Source: CAYLNL01 sp964385175 (GTDB taxonomy: Bacteria > Bacteroidota > Bacteroidia > Flavobacteriales > Flavobacteriaceae). From it: DNA of 64,000 nt. Below are positions 34,539 to 42,745 of the stretch, one piece after another. A program made the translations under genes and the position numbers. Each line of letters begins with the position of its first letter. Position 1 is the first letter of the stretch. Where the stretch lies: assembly GCA_964385175.1 (NCBI GenBank), contig CAYLNL010000004.1, positions 152,627-216,626 on the forward strand, written 5' to 3'. The notes under the pieces are model-generated. The model ran no database searches. It saw only the letters and a list, made by a program, of their open reading frames with translations, and was not told the DNA's origin.

Positions 34539-36449
34539 ATGAGCCATTATACCCTTACCAATTTAGAACACTATTTTGCAGCCTATCGCGAATCGGTGGA
34601 ACAGCCCGAAGCATTTTGGGAAGCTATAGCAGCGGAAAATTTTGTATGGCGCAAAAAATGGGATACTGTGTTGCGCTGGGAACCTGCCAAGCCCGAAGTA
34701 AAATGGTTTGAAAACGCGCGGTTGAACATCACCGAAAATTGTATAGACCGCCACCTGAAAAACCAACCTCATAAAACAGCTATTATTTGGGAGCCAAATG
34801 ACCCTAAGGAACCGGCTTTGCATATTTCCTATAAAATACTGTATGAAAACGTGTGCCGTTTTGCAAATGTTTTGAAAGATAGCGGCATCAAAAAAGGCGA
34901 TAGAGTATGCCTGTACCTGCCCATGATTCCTGAGCTGGCCTACGCTGTGCTGGCGTGCGCGCGCATAGGCGCTGTGCACTCGGTAGTTTTTGGGGGTTTT
35001 TCGGCTACTGCATTGGCCACCCGCATTAATGATTCGGGCTGTAAGCTGTTAATTACCTCTGACGGGGCTTACCGGGGCGAGAAAATTATCTACCTAAAAG
35101 AAATTGCAGATGAGGCTTTAAAGAACTGTCCATTAGTGCAAACTGTGCTGGTAGCTGCTCGCACGCATACAGAGGTGCCCATGAAAGCAGGAAGGGACTA
35201 CTGGCTACAACCCATGATGGCTAAAGCTGTTGCCGAATGCGCTCCTGAAATAGTGGATGCGGAAGACCCGCTCTTTATCTTATATACCTCTGGCTCTACC
35301 GGCAAACCAAAGGGAATGTTGCACAGTACTGCCGGCTACATGGTTTATACCGCCTATACTTTTCACACCATTTTTCAATGCGGCATGGGGGATGTATATT
35401 GGTGTACGGCCGACATTGGCTGGATTACCGGCCATTCGTATGTCTTGTATGGACCTTTAGCCAATGGCGCTACCACTTTGTTGTTCGAGGGGGTTCCCTC
35501 CTATCCCGATTATGGGCGGTTTTGGGAAGTTATAGAAAAACACCAGGTAAATCAATTTTACACAGCGCCTACTGCCATTCGCTCGTTAGCGAAAGAGGAT
35601 ATTTCTTTTGTAGAGCGGTATAATCTTTCTTCTTTAAAAATTATTGGCTCGGTGGGCGAACCTATTAATGAGGAAGCCTGGCATTGGTATAACAACCACA
35701 TTGGTAAAAAGAGATGTCCTATTACAGATACTTGGTGGCAAACGGAAACGGGAGGCATTATGATTGCGCCTATACCTTTTATAACGCCTACGAAACCTAC
35801 CTATACTACCTTGCCGCTGCCTGGGGTGCAGCCGGTGTTGGTGGACGAAAATGGAAATGAGATAGAGGGTAACCAGGCAGAGGGAAAGCTCTGCATACGT
35901 TTTCCGTGGCCCGCTATGGCAAGAAGTATCTGGGGCGACCATGACCGCTACAAGGAAACATATTTTAGTCAATTTCCTGGAATGTACACCACGGGCGATG
36001 GGGCGCTGCGCGATGAGGTGGGGTATTACCGGATTACGGGCAGAATTGATGATATTATTATTGTTTCGGGCCATAATTTAGGAACTGCGCCTATAGAAGA
36101 TGCCATTAATGAGCATCCGCAGGTAGCAGAGTCGGCAATTGTGGGCTTTCCGCATCCCATAAAAGGAAATGCGCTCTATGGATTTATTGTTTTGAAAGAA
36201 GTGGAAACAAAAACGGGCGCCAATGAATTGCGGAAAGAAATTAACCAGCATATTACAGACCATATTGGCGCCATCGCCAAGTTAGATGCCATCCAGTTTG
36301 TTCCCGGGTTGCCCAAAACCCGAAGCGGCAAAATCATGCGCCGTATTTTGCGAAAAATCGCTGCTAAGGATGTAGAAGATTTAGGAGATATTTCCACGCT
36401 CCTCGATCCTGAGGTGGTAAAAGAAATTAAGGAGCATGCCTGGATATAA
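34539..36449 (+). CDS. acs: Acetyl-CoA synthetase, AMP-forming
   Basis: Activates acetate to acetyl-CoA through acetyl-AMP. The 636 residues carry the ANL-family P-loop in LFILYTSGSTGKPKGMLHST, the ATP/AMP block TDTWWQTETGGIMIAPIP, the hinge region YYRITGRIDDIIIVSGHNLG, and the C-terminal catalytic/acetylation lysine in LPKTRSGKIMRRILRK. The N-terminus MSHYTLTNLEHYFAAYRESV fits; an upstream in-frame ATG at 34497 would add 14 hydrophobic residues unlike Acs. It is a single gene directly after the RHS debris and converges on the lipoprotein gene. Confidence 0.96.
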   Translation: MSHYTLTNLEHYFAAYRESVEQPEAFWEAIAAENFVWRKKWDTVLRWEPAKPEVKWFENARLNITENCIDRHLKNQPHKTAIIWEPNDPKEPALHISYKILYENVCRFANVLKDSGIKKGDRVCLYLPMIPELAYAVLACARIGAVHSVVFGGFSATALATRINDSGCKLLITSDGAYRGEKIIYLKEIADEALKNCPLVQTVLVAARTHTEVPMKAGRDYWLQPMMAKAVAECAPEIVDAEDPLFILYTSGSTGKPKGMLHSTAGYMVYTAYTFHTIFQCGMGDVYWCTADIGWITGHSYVLYGPLANGATTLLFEGVPSYPDYGRFWEVIEKHQVNQFYTAPTAIRSLAKEDISFVERYNLSSLKIIGSVGEPINEEAWHWYNNHIGKKRCPITDTWWQTETGGIMIAPIPFITPTKPTYTTLPLPGVQPVLVDENGNEIEGNQAEGKLCIRFPWPAMARSIWGDHDRYKETYFSQFPGMYTTGDGALRDEVGYYRITGRIDDIIIVSGHNLGTAPIEDAINEHPQVAESAIVGFPHPIKGNALYGFIVLKEVETKTGANELRKEINQHITDHIGAIAKLDAIQFVPGLPKTRSGKIMRRILRKIAAKDVEDLGDISTLLDPEVVKEIKEHAWI

Positions 36450-36467
36450 TTTGTTGTATAGGAAGGG

Positions 36468-36836
36468 TTAATTTTTTTGATAATGGAGATGATATCTCCC
36501 GGCGGCTTTTTTGCCTGTTAACAGTATGGTGATGTTATCTTTTTTTCCGGTAGAGCGGATATTGAGAGAGTCTTCTACTTTTCCCTCAATGGTTTTGTCT
36601 AACAATATTCCTTTTACATGAGATGTAACCTTTATAGAAAGGTTGCCGTGGGTATTTTCTAGTATATATTTCAAGTTTAAAGACTCTCCCGCATACAGGA
36701 ATGTTTTAAGGGTTTTTTTGCCTGAAAATTCTCTATAGCTGGCCATAGAGGAGTTGGGTAGGTCGGTGCTTTCCCATCCTTTGCCGGTGACGCAGGAGGT
36801 GAGCGCAATAAGTATGAACAGGATGTGAAATTTCAT
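36468..36836 (-). CDS. Small putative lipoprotein
   Basis: A 122-residue protein starting MKFHILFILIALTSC, a signal peptide ending in a lipobox with Cys at residue 15. The mature part is beta-rich and polar (SLNLKYILENTHGNLSIKV, KDNITILLTGKKAAGRYHLH). I recognise no family. It follows the SPASM-only protein by 9 bases on the same strand and ends the peptide-maturation gene block, so it may be a self-protection or envelope factor of that system; this rests on position only. Confidence 0.6.
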   Translation of the reverse strand: MKFHILFILIALTSCVTGKGWESTDLPNSSMASYREFSGKKTLKTFLYAGESLNLKYILENTHGNLSIKVTSHVKGILLDKTIEGKVEDSLNIRSTGKKDNITILLTGKKAAGRYHLHYQKN

Positions 36837-36845
36837 AATCAGGAT

Positions 36846-38669
36846 TTATTTTTGAAGGATATTTTGATGTAATTGTTTTTTCTCTTTTCGTACCCGGTTC
36901 CTGATGAAGAGTTTCAAGGTAGCTAAACTATATACATCATTCTCCGAGTTCATAAAAGTAGCGTATGTTCCCTGGAAAGATGGCATATCAGCCTGGTTTT
37001 TATCTAACAGGGCGTTTAGGTATATCCAACTATCAATTTGTTGGTTTATCTGTTCAGACAGGTTATGAATCTGGATGGCTGTAATTAGTTTTTTTCCTTC
37101 GTGGTTTTGGTTTTTAATTATATCTATCAAAACTTCGTCTATTACCTCCAGGAGCATAAAATACCTGAGATGTTGCGGTACTTTTTTTAAATGAGAAGTA
37201 TCAAAATCAGGACAACTATCTGGGGGTGTGAAATTTAGCAGGAAGTGTATGTTGGAAAGAGTTGTGAGATACCATTGGGTTGTTTTTTTGCTTAATCGAT
37301 ATACTTTCGCCATGTTCATGAGCATCTGGGAAACAAACAATGCCATGATTTCGGATATTTTGAAAGGCTGCAATAGGGTAGCATACTTAATGCCTGCCTG
37401 GGTGATGGTTATAGCTTCTTCAGGGATTCGTTGTTTAAATTTCAGGTATGACTTGGTGGAGGTGGCGAAGGTTTGGGTGTAATAGTAGGAAAAATTGTTT
37501 GGGTCTAACAGGGTACCAGCCAATTCATCGGTTATATGGAAACTGTTTTTTGCTTTATTGAGTTGTTTTTGCTTGGCTAAATGGAAGCCTTTATTATATT
37601 CTTTGCTGAGGTATTTTATTTTTAAAATATCTGAGGGACTGGCATTGAGGAGAATCATTTTTTCGAAAGCATCTATTACTTCTTGTTTTAGGATAAGGCT
37701 ATTGCTCACCCCAACGATTGAGGTAATGGGCTCTGCATCTTTTTCAGTTCTGTTTTTAATGGTATGTAGTGTAGGTTCTTTACGAATGGCATAGGAAGGG
37801 CAAACCGGCGTTATGGCGTCTAAATAACCTCCGCAATTTACCAGGAAGGGGCATTTATAACAAGTGGAATGTAAAGGGGCTGTGCTAAAGGTGGTTATAT
37901 TTTCAGCATCTATTATAAACCCGGAAATGGGGAGTTCTTTAAAATACTTTTCGTTAGACATTACTACAGAAGTGTTGGTAAGGCTTTTGGGCTTTACCAT
38001 ACTATACGAGTCAAAGCCTGACAATTTGAAATTGTGTAGGGTGGTGAAGTTAGAAACTCCTGACTTGGTATTTAAGATTTCAGGGGAAATGGTAATGTTT
38101 GGGTTTTTAAGGATATAATGGGTATAAACAGGCTCAAACCCCGTATCGCCTTCTTTTATAGATGGTTTTTTAATGTAGATGGAAGTATTTTGTTCAATGG
38201 GGCTTGAATATTCCAGTAATAAGATGGTTATTTCTTTGGCGAGGTGTTTTTCTTTTTGCAGGCTGTTTAGTTGGGTGAAAAGTGTTTTTAGTTTGGGAAA
38301 CTCCTCAGGCGCTCTCTGTACCAAGAGAAAACATATACTGGTTTGGGGAAGGTTTTTTATAGAATTCCACAGGTTTTCAAGGTGGGAAGCCTCTATGAAA
38401 GGGTGTAAAACCACTGTAATCTTATCCCAGATTAGCAACTCGCCGACATAGATTTCGGTTTCCTCTACAATTTCAGGGACAATTAGATTGGCATCCATTA
38501 AATCTTCGATAGTTTTTATATTGAGTCTCAGGAAATTGCCCTCGTTTATTAACATAACTTCACTGGGCGGAAGCGTTAGGTACCTTTTGGAAACATGTGA
38601 ATATATATAGAATATTCGTTGAACATCGTCATACAAAAGACTACTGTATTTAGATACTTTAAACGCCAC
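36846..38669 (-). CDS. SPASM-domain protein lacking a radical SAM core
   Basis: A 607-residue cytoplasmic protein. The N-terminus (residues 1-70: VSKRYLTLPPSEVMLINEG) resembles the peptide-recognition start of radical SAM maturases. The middle could be a degenerate TIM-like domain, but the CxxxCxxC cluster motif is absent. At 270-290 there is a SPASM-like cluster motif, CYKCPFLVNCGG...C, with Cys 270, 273, 279 and 290. Residues 300-600 are mainly helical and TPR-like. The form resembles the pseudo-rSAM or SPASM-only partners known from Bacteroidota RiPP systems. It follows the barrel gene by one base. A role as precursor-binding or electron-transfer partner is inference. Confidence 0.65.
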   Translation of the reverse strand: MAFKVSKYSSLLYDDVQRIFYIYSHVSKRYLTLPPSEVMLINEGNFLRLNIKTIEDLMDANLIVPEIVEETEIYVGELLIWDKITVVLHPFIEASHLENLWNSIKNLPQTSICFLLVQRAPEEFPKLKTLFTQLNSLQKEKHLAKEITILLLEYSSPIEQNTSIYIKKPSIKEGDTGFEPVYTHYILKNPNITISPEILNTKSGVSNFTTLHNFKLSGFDSYSMVKPKSLTNTSVVMSNEKYFKELPISGFIIDAENITTFSTAPLHSTCYKCPFLVNCGGYLDAITPVCPSYAIRKEPTLHTIKNRTEKDAEPITSIVGVSNSLILKQEVIDAFEKMILLNASPSDILKIKYLSKEYNKGFHLAKQKQLNKAKNSFHITDELAGTLLDPNNFSYYYTQTFATSTKSYLKFKQRIPEEAITITQAGIKYATLLQPFKISEIMALFVSQMLMNMAKVYRLSKKTTQWYLTTLSNIHFLLNFTPPDSCPDFDTSHLKKVPQHLRYFMLLEVIDEVLIDIIKNQNHEGKKLITAIQIHNLSEQINQQIDSWIYLNALLDKNQADMPSFQGTYATFMNSENDVYSLATLKLFIRNRVRKEKKQLHQNILQK

Positions 38670-38670
38670 T

Positions 38671-41079
38671 TTATTGTTTTTGTATCCGGTTTATTTCGTC
38701 CTGGTTGGGAGATTCTATATATTCTCTATTGGTATTTTCTTTACCGCCTGAGAAACTATAGGAAAGCCCAAGGAAGAGGCTTCTGTTGGGTAAAATATTT
38801 TTTACACTCCTGTCAAAATCAGTTTCATCAACCCGAATCCTGATGATTTTAAAGTTAAATGGGTCATTGATATTCAAATTGGCGGTTAGTTTATCTTTGA
38901 AAAAGGATTTTCTGAATGAAAGGCTAACTACTCCCTGTGGTTTGAGGTCATATATGCTATAAAAAGCATTACCTAAATAATTTCCGCTTACCTCTAGGGA
39001 GAAATTTTCTTTAAAGGTAAATCGATTATTTATCCAGAAATAGGGGGTAACTTTTTCATAGGTAGATTTAGTTTCATTATTTACCGATATTTTTCTGTAG
39101 CGGGTATTTGCATATAGGTTAATTACCCACCATTTGGCGAGGTTGAATTGGGTGTTGAAAGATACCAGATAATCATCTTCGTCATTAATATTATCGTAAG
39201 TAGAAATAGTTTCAAGGTCATCATTTATAAGATAGACATTATTTATAATGTCGGTTGTTTTTTTATAGGCGACTGTGAAATTGTATTTGTATCTCAATGA
39301 GTAGGTTACTTCATAAGAGTTAGAAAAATAGGGTACCAGTGCGGGATTTCCCTGGTTTATAAAATAAGGGTCTTCCACATCCTGGAAGGGGTTTAACACC
39401 TGAAAGGAGGGTCTTGTAATACGTCTGCCATAAGAAAAATTAATGACATCTGAGGGAGCTACCTGGTATTGTATAAATAGGGATGGAAATATATCCCACC
39501 GGTTTTGGGAAATGAGTTGGGAGGTGGTTACCGATTCTCCTTTATAATCTGTATATTCGGTTCGCATTCCCAGGTTGATACCCCATTTTTCCCATTCTTT
39601 GGTGGCGCTAAAATAAAATGCGAGAATATTCTCATCGTACAAAAAATTGTTAGAACGTTGGGGATTGAGCTCTAAGTTTTCTCCATCGAAATACTGAATA
39701 TCATTGTCTGTTTTTGAATTGGAAAATTTAGAGCCGACTTTGAGGGAGTATTTGTTTTTGAGGACTTTAAAAATATCTACATTAAGAGTGTTGATGTGTA
39801 TTTTGAGAGGGTTATTGATGTTGATGGGCTGTTCCGGGCTTATCTGGGTGCCATTTTCGTCTAAAAAATTACTTCGAATGAAGGATTTTACCCGGTTGTC
39901 ATAGCTAACATAGTTATAACCGGCGTCGAGCTGGCTGCCGATAGAATCTAACCGATTTCTATAAAAAAGATTGAAGAGTTGGTTTTTGAGTGTAAGAGGC
40001 TTTTTATTGCTGGTAATAACAAGGGAATCTATTTGGAAGGTGGTAGAGTTCCGCGTTGTATTTTCAGATAGCCCGTTGGTTTGGGCATCCCAGAAATTAA
40101 TTTCATAATTAGAACCTATAATTTGATTTTCGGTTAACTCATAGTCAAAACCTATTTTTGCATTGTGGGCATTTATATTTTCTTTATAATCTTCATCTTG
40201 ATGAAAAGCTAAAGGCATAGTCTTGAAAGTTTGAGTTTCTTCATTATCAAAAAAACCACGTCCTTTAGAGTACGTATAATTTCCTTGTATTTTAATGTTG
40301 CCTTTTCTATAACTTAAAAAAGCGCCTCCGCTACCCTGGAAATAACGATGCTGTTCAAAGTTAGTAAACAGCGTACCATTTAGCCCGTATGTATATTCTT
40401 TTTTGAGGACAATGTTGATAATGGCACCGGTATTGGCGGCGTCAAATTCAGATGATGGGACGGCGTTAATTTCTATGTTTTTAATAGACTCAGAAGGGAT
40501 GGACTTTAAGTAATTCATCAGTTGACTCCCCCCCATTTCAATTTTCCGGTTGTCTATATAAACAGTTACCCGTTCCTGTCCACGAAAGGTTAGGTTTCCT
40601 ACATTGTCTGCCTGTACTTCAGGAATAACATTAAACAATCGGTAGCCATCTTCTCCTTTTTGATATATACTATTTTCAATATTCAGGACGGTTTTATTTA
40701 TTTTTTTTTCAAGTAGCGGTTTTCTGCCTTCAAGAATTACCTCGCTCAATTGTTGGCTATTTTCAGAAAGGGCAATTTTTCCTATTTCAACGTCTTTATT
40801 CTCAATAATAACCTCGGTGGTGTATGTGGTGTAACCTAGAAAGTGAACTTGTAAAATGTAAACCCCATTAGGGATATTTTTAATGAGGAATTCGCCCCGC
40901 TCATCAGTTATAACACCTCTTATTAACAATGAGTCGCCTTTTGTTCGTACCATAACCTCACCCATATAGATAAGTTCTTGTGTTTCAGTCTCAACACTTC
41001 CAGCTATGCTAAAATTTTGCGATTGTGCCGGGAGCGCATAAATTAGTGTTAATAGAGCAAAAAGCAGTATTTCTTTCAT
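38671..41079 (-). CDS. TonB-dependent-receptor-like outer-membrane beta-barrel
   Basis: An 802-residue outer-membrane protein with signal peptide MKEILLFALLTLIYALPAQS. Next comes a carboxypeptidase-regulatory-like domain (GEVMVRTKGDSLLIRGVITD, FLIKNIPNGVYILQVHFLGY), a plug (LRVTVYIDNRK-type: GQERVTVYIDNRKIEMGG, ENAVPSSEFDAANTGAIINI in the usual place), and a long barrel of the OMP_b-brl_3 kind ending in LGLSYSFSGGKE. It sits inside the peptide-maturation block, 8 bases after the carrier-like gene. It may let the finished peptide cross the outer membrane or take part in uptake; the direction is not shown by the sequence. Confidence 0.82.
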   Translation of the reverse strand: MKEILLFALLTLIYALPAQSQNFSIAGSVETETQELIYMGEVMVRTKGDSLLIRGVITDERGEFLIKNIPNGVYILQVHFLGYTTYTTEVIIENKDVEIGKIALSENSQQLSEVILEGRKPLLEKKINKTVLNIENSIYQKGEDGYRLFNVIPEVQADNVGNLTFRGQERVTVYIDNRKIEMGGSQLMNYLKSIPSESIKNIEINAVPSSEFDAANTGAIINIVLKKEYTYGLNGTLFTNFEQHRYFQGSGGAFLSYRKGNIKIQGNYTYSKGRGFFDNEETQTFKTMPLAFHQDEDYKENINAHNAKIGFDYELTENQIIGSNYEINFWDAQTNGLSENTTRNSTTFQIDSLVITSNKKPLTLKNQLFNLFYRNRLDSIGSQLDAGYNYVSYDNRVKSFIRSNFLDENGTQISPEQPININNPLKIHINTLNVDIFKVLKNKYSLKVGSKFSNSKTDNDIQYFDGENLELNPQRSNNFLYDENILAFYFSATKEWEKWGINLGMRTEYTDYKGESVTTSQLISQNRWDIFPSLFIQYQVAPSDVINFSYGRRITRPSFQVLNPFQDVEDPYFINQGNPALVPYFSNSYEVTYSLRYKYNFTVAYKKTTDIINNVYLINDDLETISTYDNINDEDDYLVSFNTQFNLAKWWVINLYANTRYRKISVNNETKSTYEKVTPYFWINNRFTFKENFSLEVSGNYLGNAFYSIYDLKPQGVVSLSFRKSFFKDKLTANLNINDPFNFKIIRIRVDETDFDRSVKNILPNRSLFLGLSYSFSGGKENTNREYIESPNQDEINRIQKQ

Positions 41080-41087
41080 GGAGTAAA

Positions 41088-41354
41088 TTAGTATAAATAT
41101 TTTTTTACTTTTTCCTCTAACAAATCAACAGATGAAAAAAAGTCTATGTCTATCTCATCATCGTCAAATTCTATAGAAAACTCATCTTCCACAGAAGATA
41201 TAAATACCAACGCTAACATAGATTCTGAAGTGAGTAGCCGTAATTTTTCATCATCCGTTTCGCATTGAGAAAAAATATCGCGGTATTCATTCTCGGTAAC
41301 ATCAGCTAATAGTTCTAATAGTTTTGCTCTGATATTTACTTGTATATTTTTCAT
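41088..41354 (-). CDS. Acyl-carrier-protein-like small acidic protein
   Basis: An 88-residue, strongly acidic protein with the helical pattern of acyl or peptidyl carrier proteins. LTSESMLALVFISSVEDEFS (residues 41-60) aligns with the GxDSLxxVELVxxLEEEF block, so Ser45 would take the phosphopantetheine arm. The later DDDEIDIDFFSSVDLLEEKV fits helices III-IV. The DSL motif is altered to ESM, so loading is uncertain. It lies 9 bases from the 2OG oxygenase gene and in the same block as a condensation-domain protein, which suggests that it carries an acyl or aminoacyl group for transfer to the peptide. No phosphopantetheinyl transferase is seen here. Confidence 0.6.
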   Translation of the reverse strand: MKNIQVNIRAKLLELLADVTENEYRDIFSQCETDDEKLRLLTSESMLALVFISSVEDEFSIEFDDDEIDIDFFSSVDLLEEKVKKYLY

Positions 41355-41363
41355 AGATATTTT

Positions 41364-41912
41364 TTAATAGGTGTATTTTAGCGCTAAACTAAGTCTCGAT
41401 TTTTTACATATCCGCGTGGCTATGGAGCCAATATGTTCTACATTACCAGGAAATATAACAAACCGGCCGGGTTTAGGCAATATGGCAATCCTAGAGTCTT
41501 TATCGGAATAAAAAATGGTTTCTCCTCCATATTTATAATGCCATTCATTATTCACGTAATATAATACCGTAATATCTTCTCTGTCTTTAGCACAATCGTA
41601 GTGAGGATATTCTACATCACCATAATTAGATAGGTTTATATAGGCTCTGAATAGTTTATAAATTACTGCATTTCTAATGAATTGATTCAAGAGTTCCCGA
41701 GCTTTCTGGCCTACAAAAGTATCATTTTCAAATGTTTTTACATTAAAATCCACGCTAAAAATAGGAAATTCATCGTATGATGCACTTTTTTCACTTCTTG
41801 TAAAGGATAAACCTGTAACATATTCATAAAAGGCCTCTATCTCATCACCAGAAAATACATCGTCTATAATGTATATTTTTTTATCATCAATTTCTTCCGT
41901 TCTCGTTTTCAA
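41364..41912 (-). CDS. 2-oxoglutarate/Fe(II) oxygenase, prolyl-hydroxylase-like
   Basis: A 182-residue single-domain oxygenase. The iron triad is visible: HYD at residues 104-106 (EYPHYDCAKDREDITVLYYV) and His160 (FPGNVEHIGS). Arg173 in CKKSRLSLALKY is placed to bind 2-oxoglutarate. The core strand YGGETIFYSD and KPGRFVIFPG match the P4H-like subgroup. It should hydroxylate a residue of a peptide or of a carrier-bound substrate. It is flanked by the JmjC-like gene (5 bases) and the carrier-like gene, in a clear operon. The precursor core contains one Pro and several Asp/Asn as possible targets. Confidence 0.82.
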   Translation of the reverse strand: MKTRTEEIDDKKIYIIDDVFSGDEIEAFYEYVTGLSFTRSEKSASYDEFPIFSVDFNVKTFENDTFVGQKARELLNQFIRNAVIYKLFRAYINLSNYGDVEYPHYDCAKDREDITVLYYVNNEWHYKYGGETIFYSDKDSRIAILPKPGRFVIFPGNVEHIGSIATRICKKSRLSLALKYTY

Positions 41913-41917
41913 TTTTT

Positions 41918-42745
41918 TTACATTTTAGGTGTTAATTGCTCAAACCCTTCTCTAACGATAGCTTCAATGGCGGCTATATTGTTTTTATTTTTTCCTCTTC
42001 TAAAATAGTTTCTAACATCGTCGTAATTGGTTTCATTGATAAAATTTTCGGTGAGGGAAATTGTTTCTGTAATATTTATAACGGCATGGTAATTATTTCC
42101 GGGCATATATATGAGGTCTCCTTCTTCTTGCAGGCAAATCATAGGTTTACATTTCTGGTTCAGAAGTATTTCAGGGTCTGAGATAATAGCTTTTATAGGA
42201 AAGGTTTCTTTGTAGGTTTTTATTTCAGAATTGTACATTTCTGGATACACCAGCCATAATTTCTTACCCTTTATTAAAAAATTCCAAGCACTGGTATTCC
42301 ATACATCCCTGTGAATATCACTATAGGTGTCTTCTACACCCATATAGAGCCAGGATAATTTATTTTTAGGGGGGCTTACTTTAGTGGTTGCATACCAGCA
42401 GTTGAAAACGGAAGGGGTTTTATAATCATGAGCCAGTTTTTCAAGGGTGTGCTGGCTGGTTCTAAAATAATATTCTGCGGAATTTAAATTAAGATAGTCT
42501 TCAAGAGTCATAAGAATTTTACTATCAGCATCGGTGAGTTTTTCAACTATTTCCTGTTTTGTAATATTCCTGACCAGATACTCTTTTGTCCATTTATTTT
42601 TGACTTCTATATGCTGAAAAGCCTCTTTAAAAATAGCGGGTATTTTTTTGTACCCATAATTTTCGTTGAAATATTTTTTATCAATACTCAAACTATAATC
42701 ATGAGTAATAGTTCTCAACCTATCAAATAACGGCTGGTACTTCAT
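41918..42745 (-). CDS. JmjC/cupin-8-type Fe(II) oxygenase
   Basis: A 275-residue protein of the cupin-like JmjC hydroxylase family. The triad HxD is at 145-147 (YSDIHRDVWNTSAWNFLIKG) and the second His at 220 (GDLIYMPGNNYHAVINI). KKLWLVYP after the first motif is typical of peptide-hydroxylating members such as FIH-like enzymes. The N-terminal 100 residues are helical. The gene overlaps the subtilase by 23 bases, indicating tight coupling. In this block it is a second hydroxylase next to the P4H-like one, probably acting on the precursor peptide; the target residue is not known. Confidence 0.8.
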   Translation of the reverse strand: MKYQPLFDRLRTITHDYSLSIDKKYFNENYGYKKIPAIFKEAFQHIEVKNKWTKEYLVRNITKQEIVEKLTDADSKILMTLEDYLNLNSAEYYFRTSQHTLEKLAHDYKTPSVFNCWYATTKVSPPKNKLSWLYMGVEDTYSDIHRDVWNTSAWNFLIKGKKLWLVYPEMYNSEIKTYKETFPIKAIISDPEILLNQKCKPMICLQEEGDLIYMPGNNYHAVINITETISLTENFINETNYDDVRNYFRRGKNKNNIAAIEAIVREGFEQLTPKM

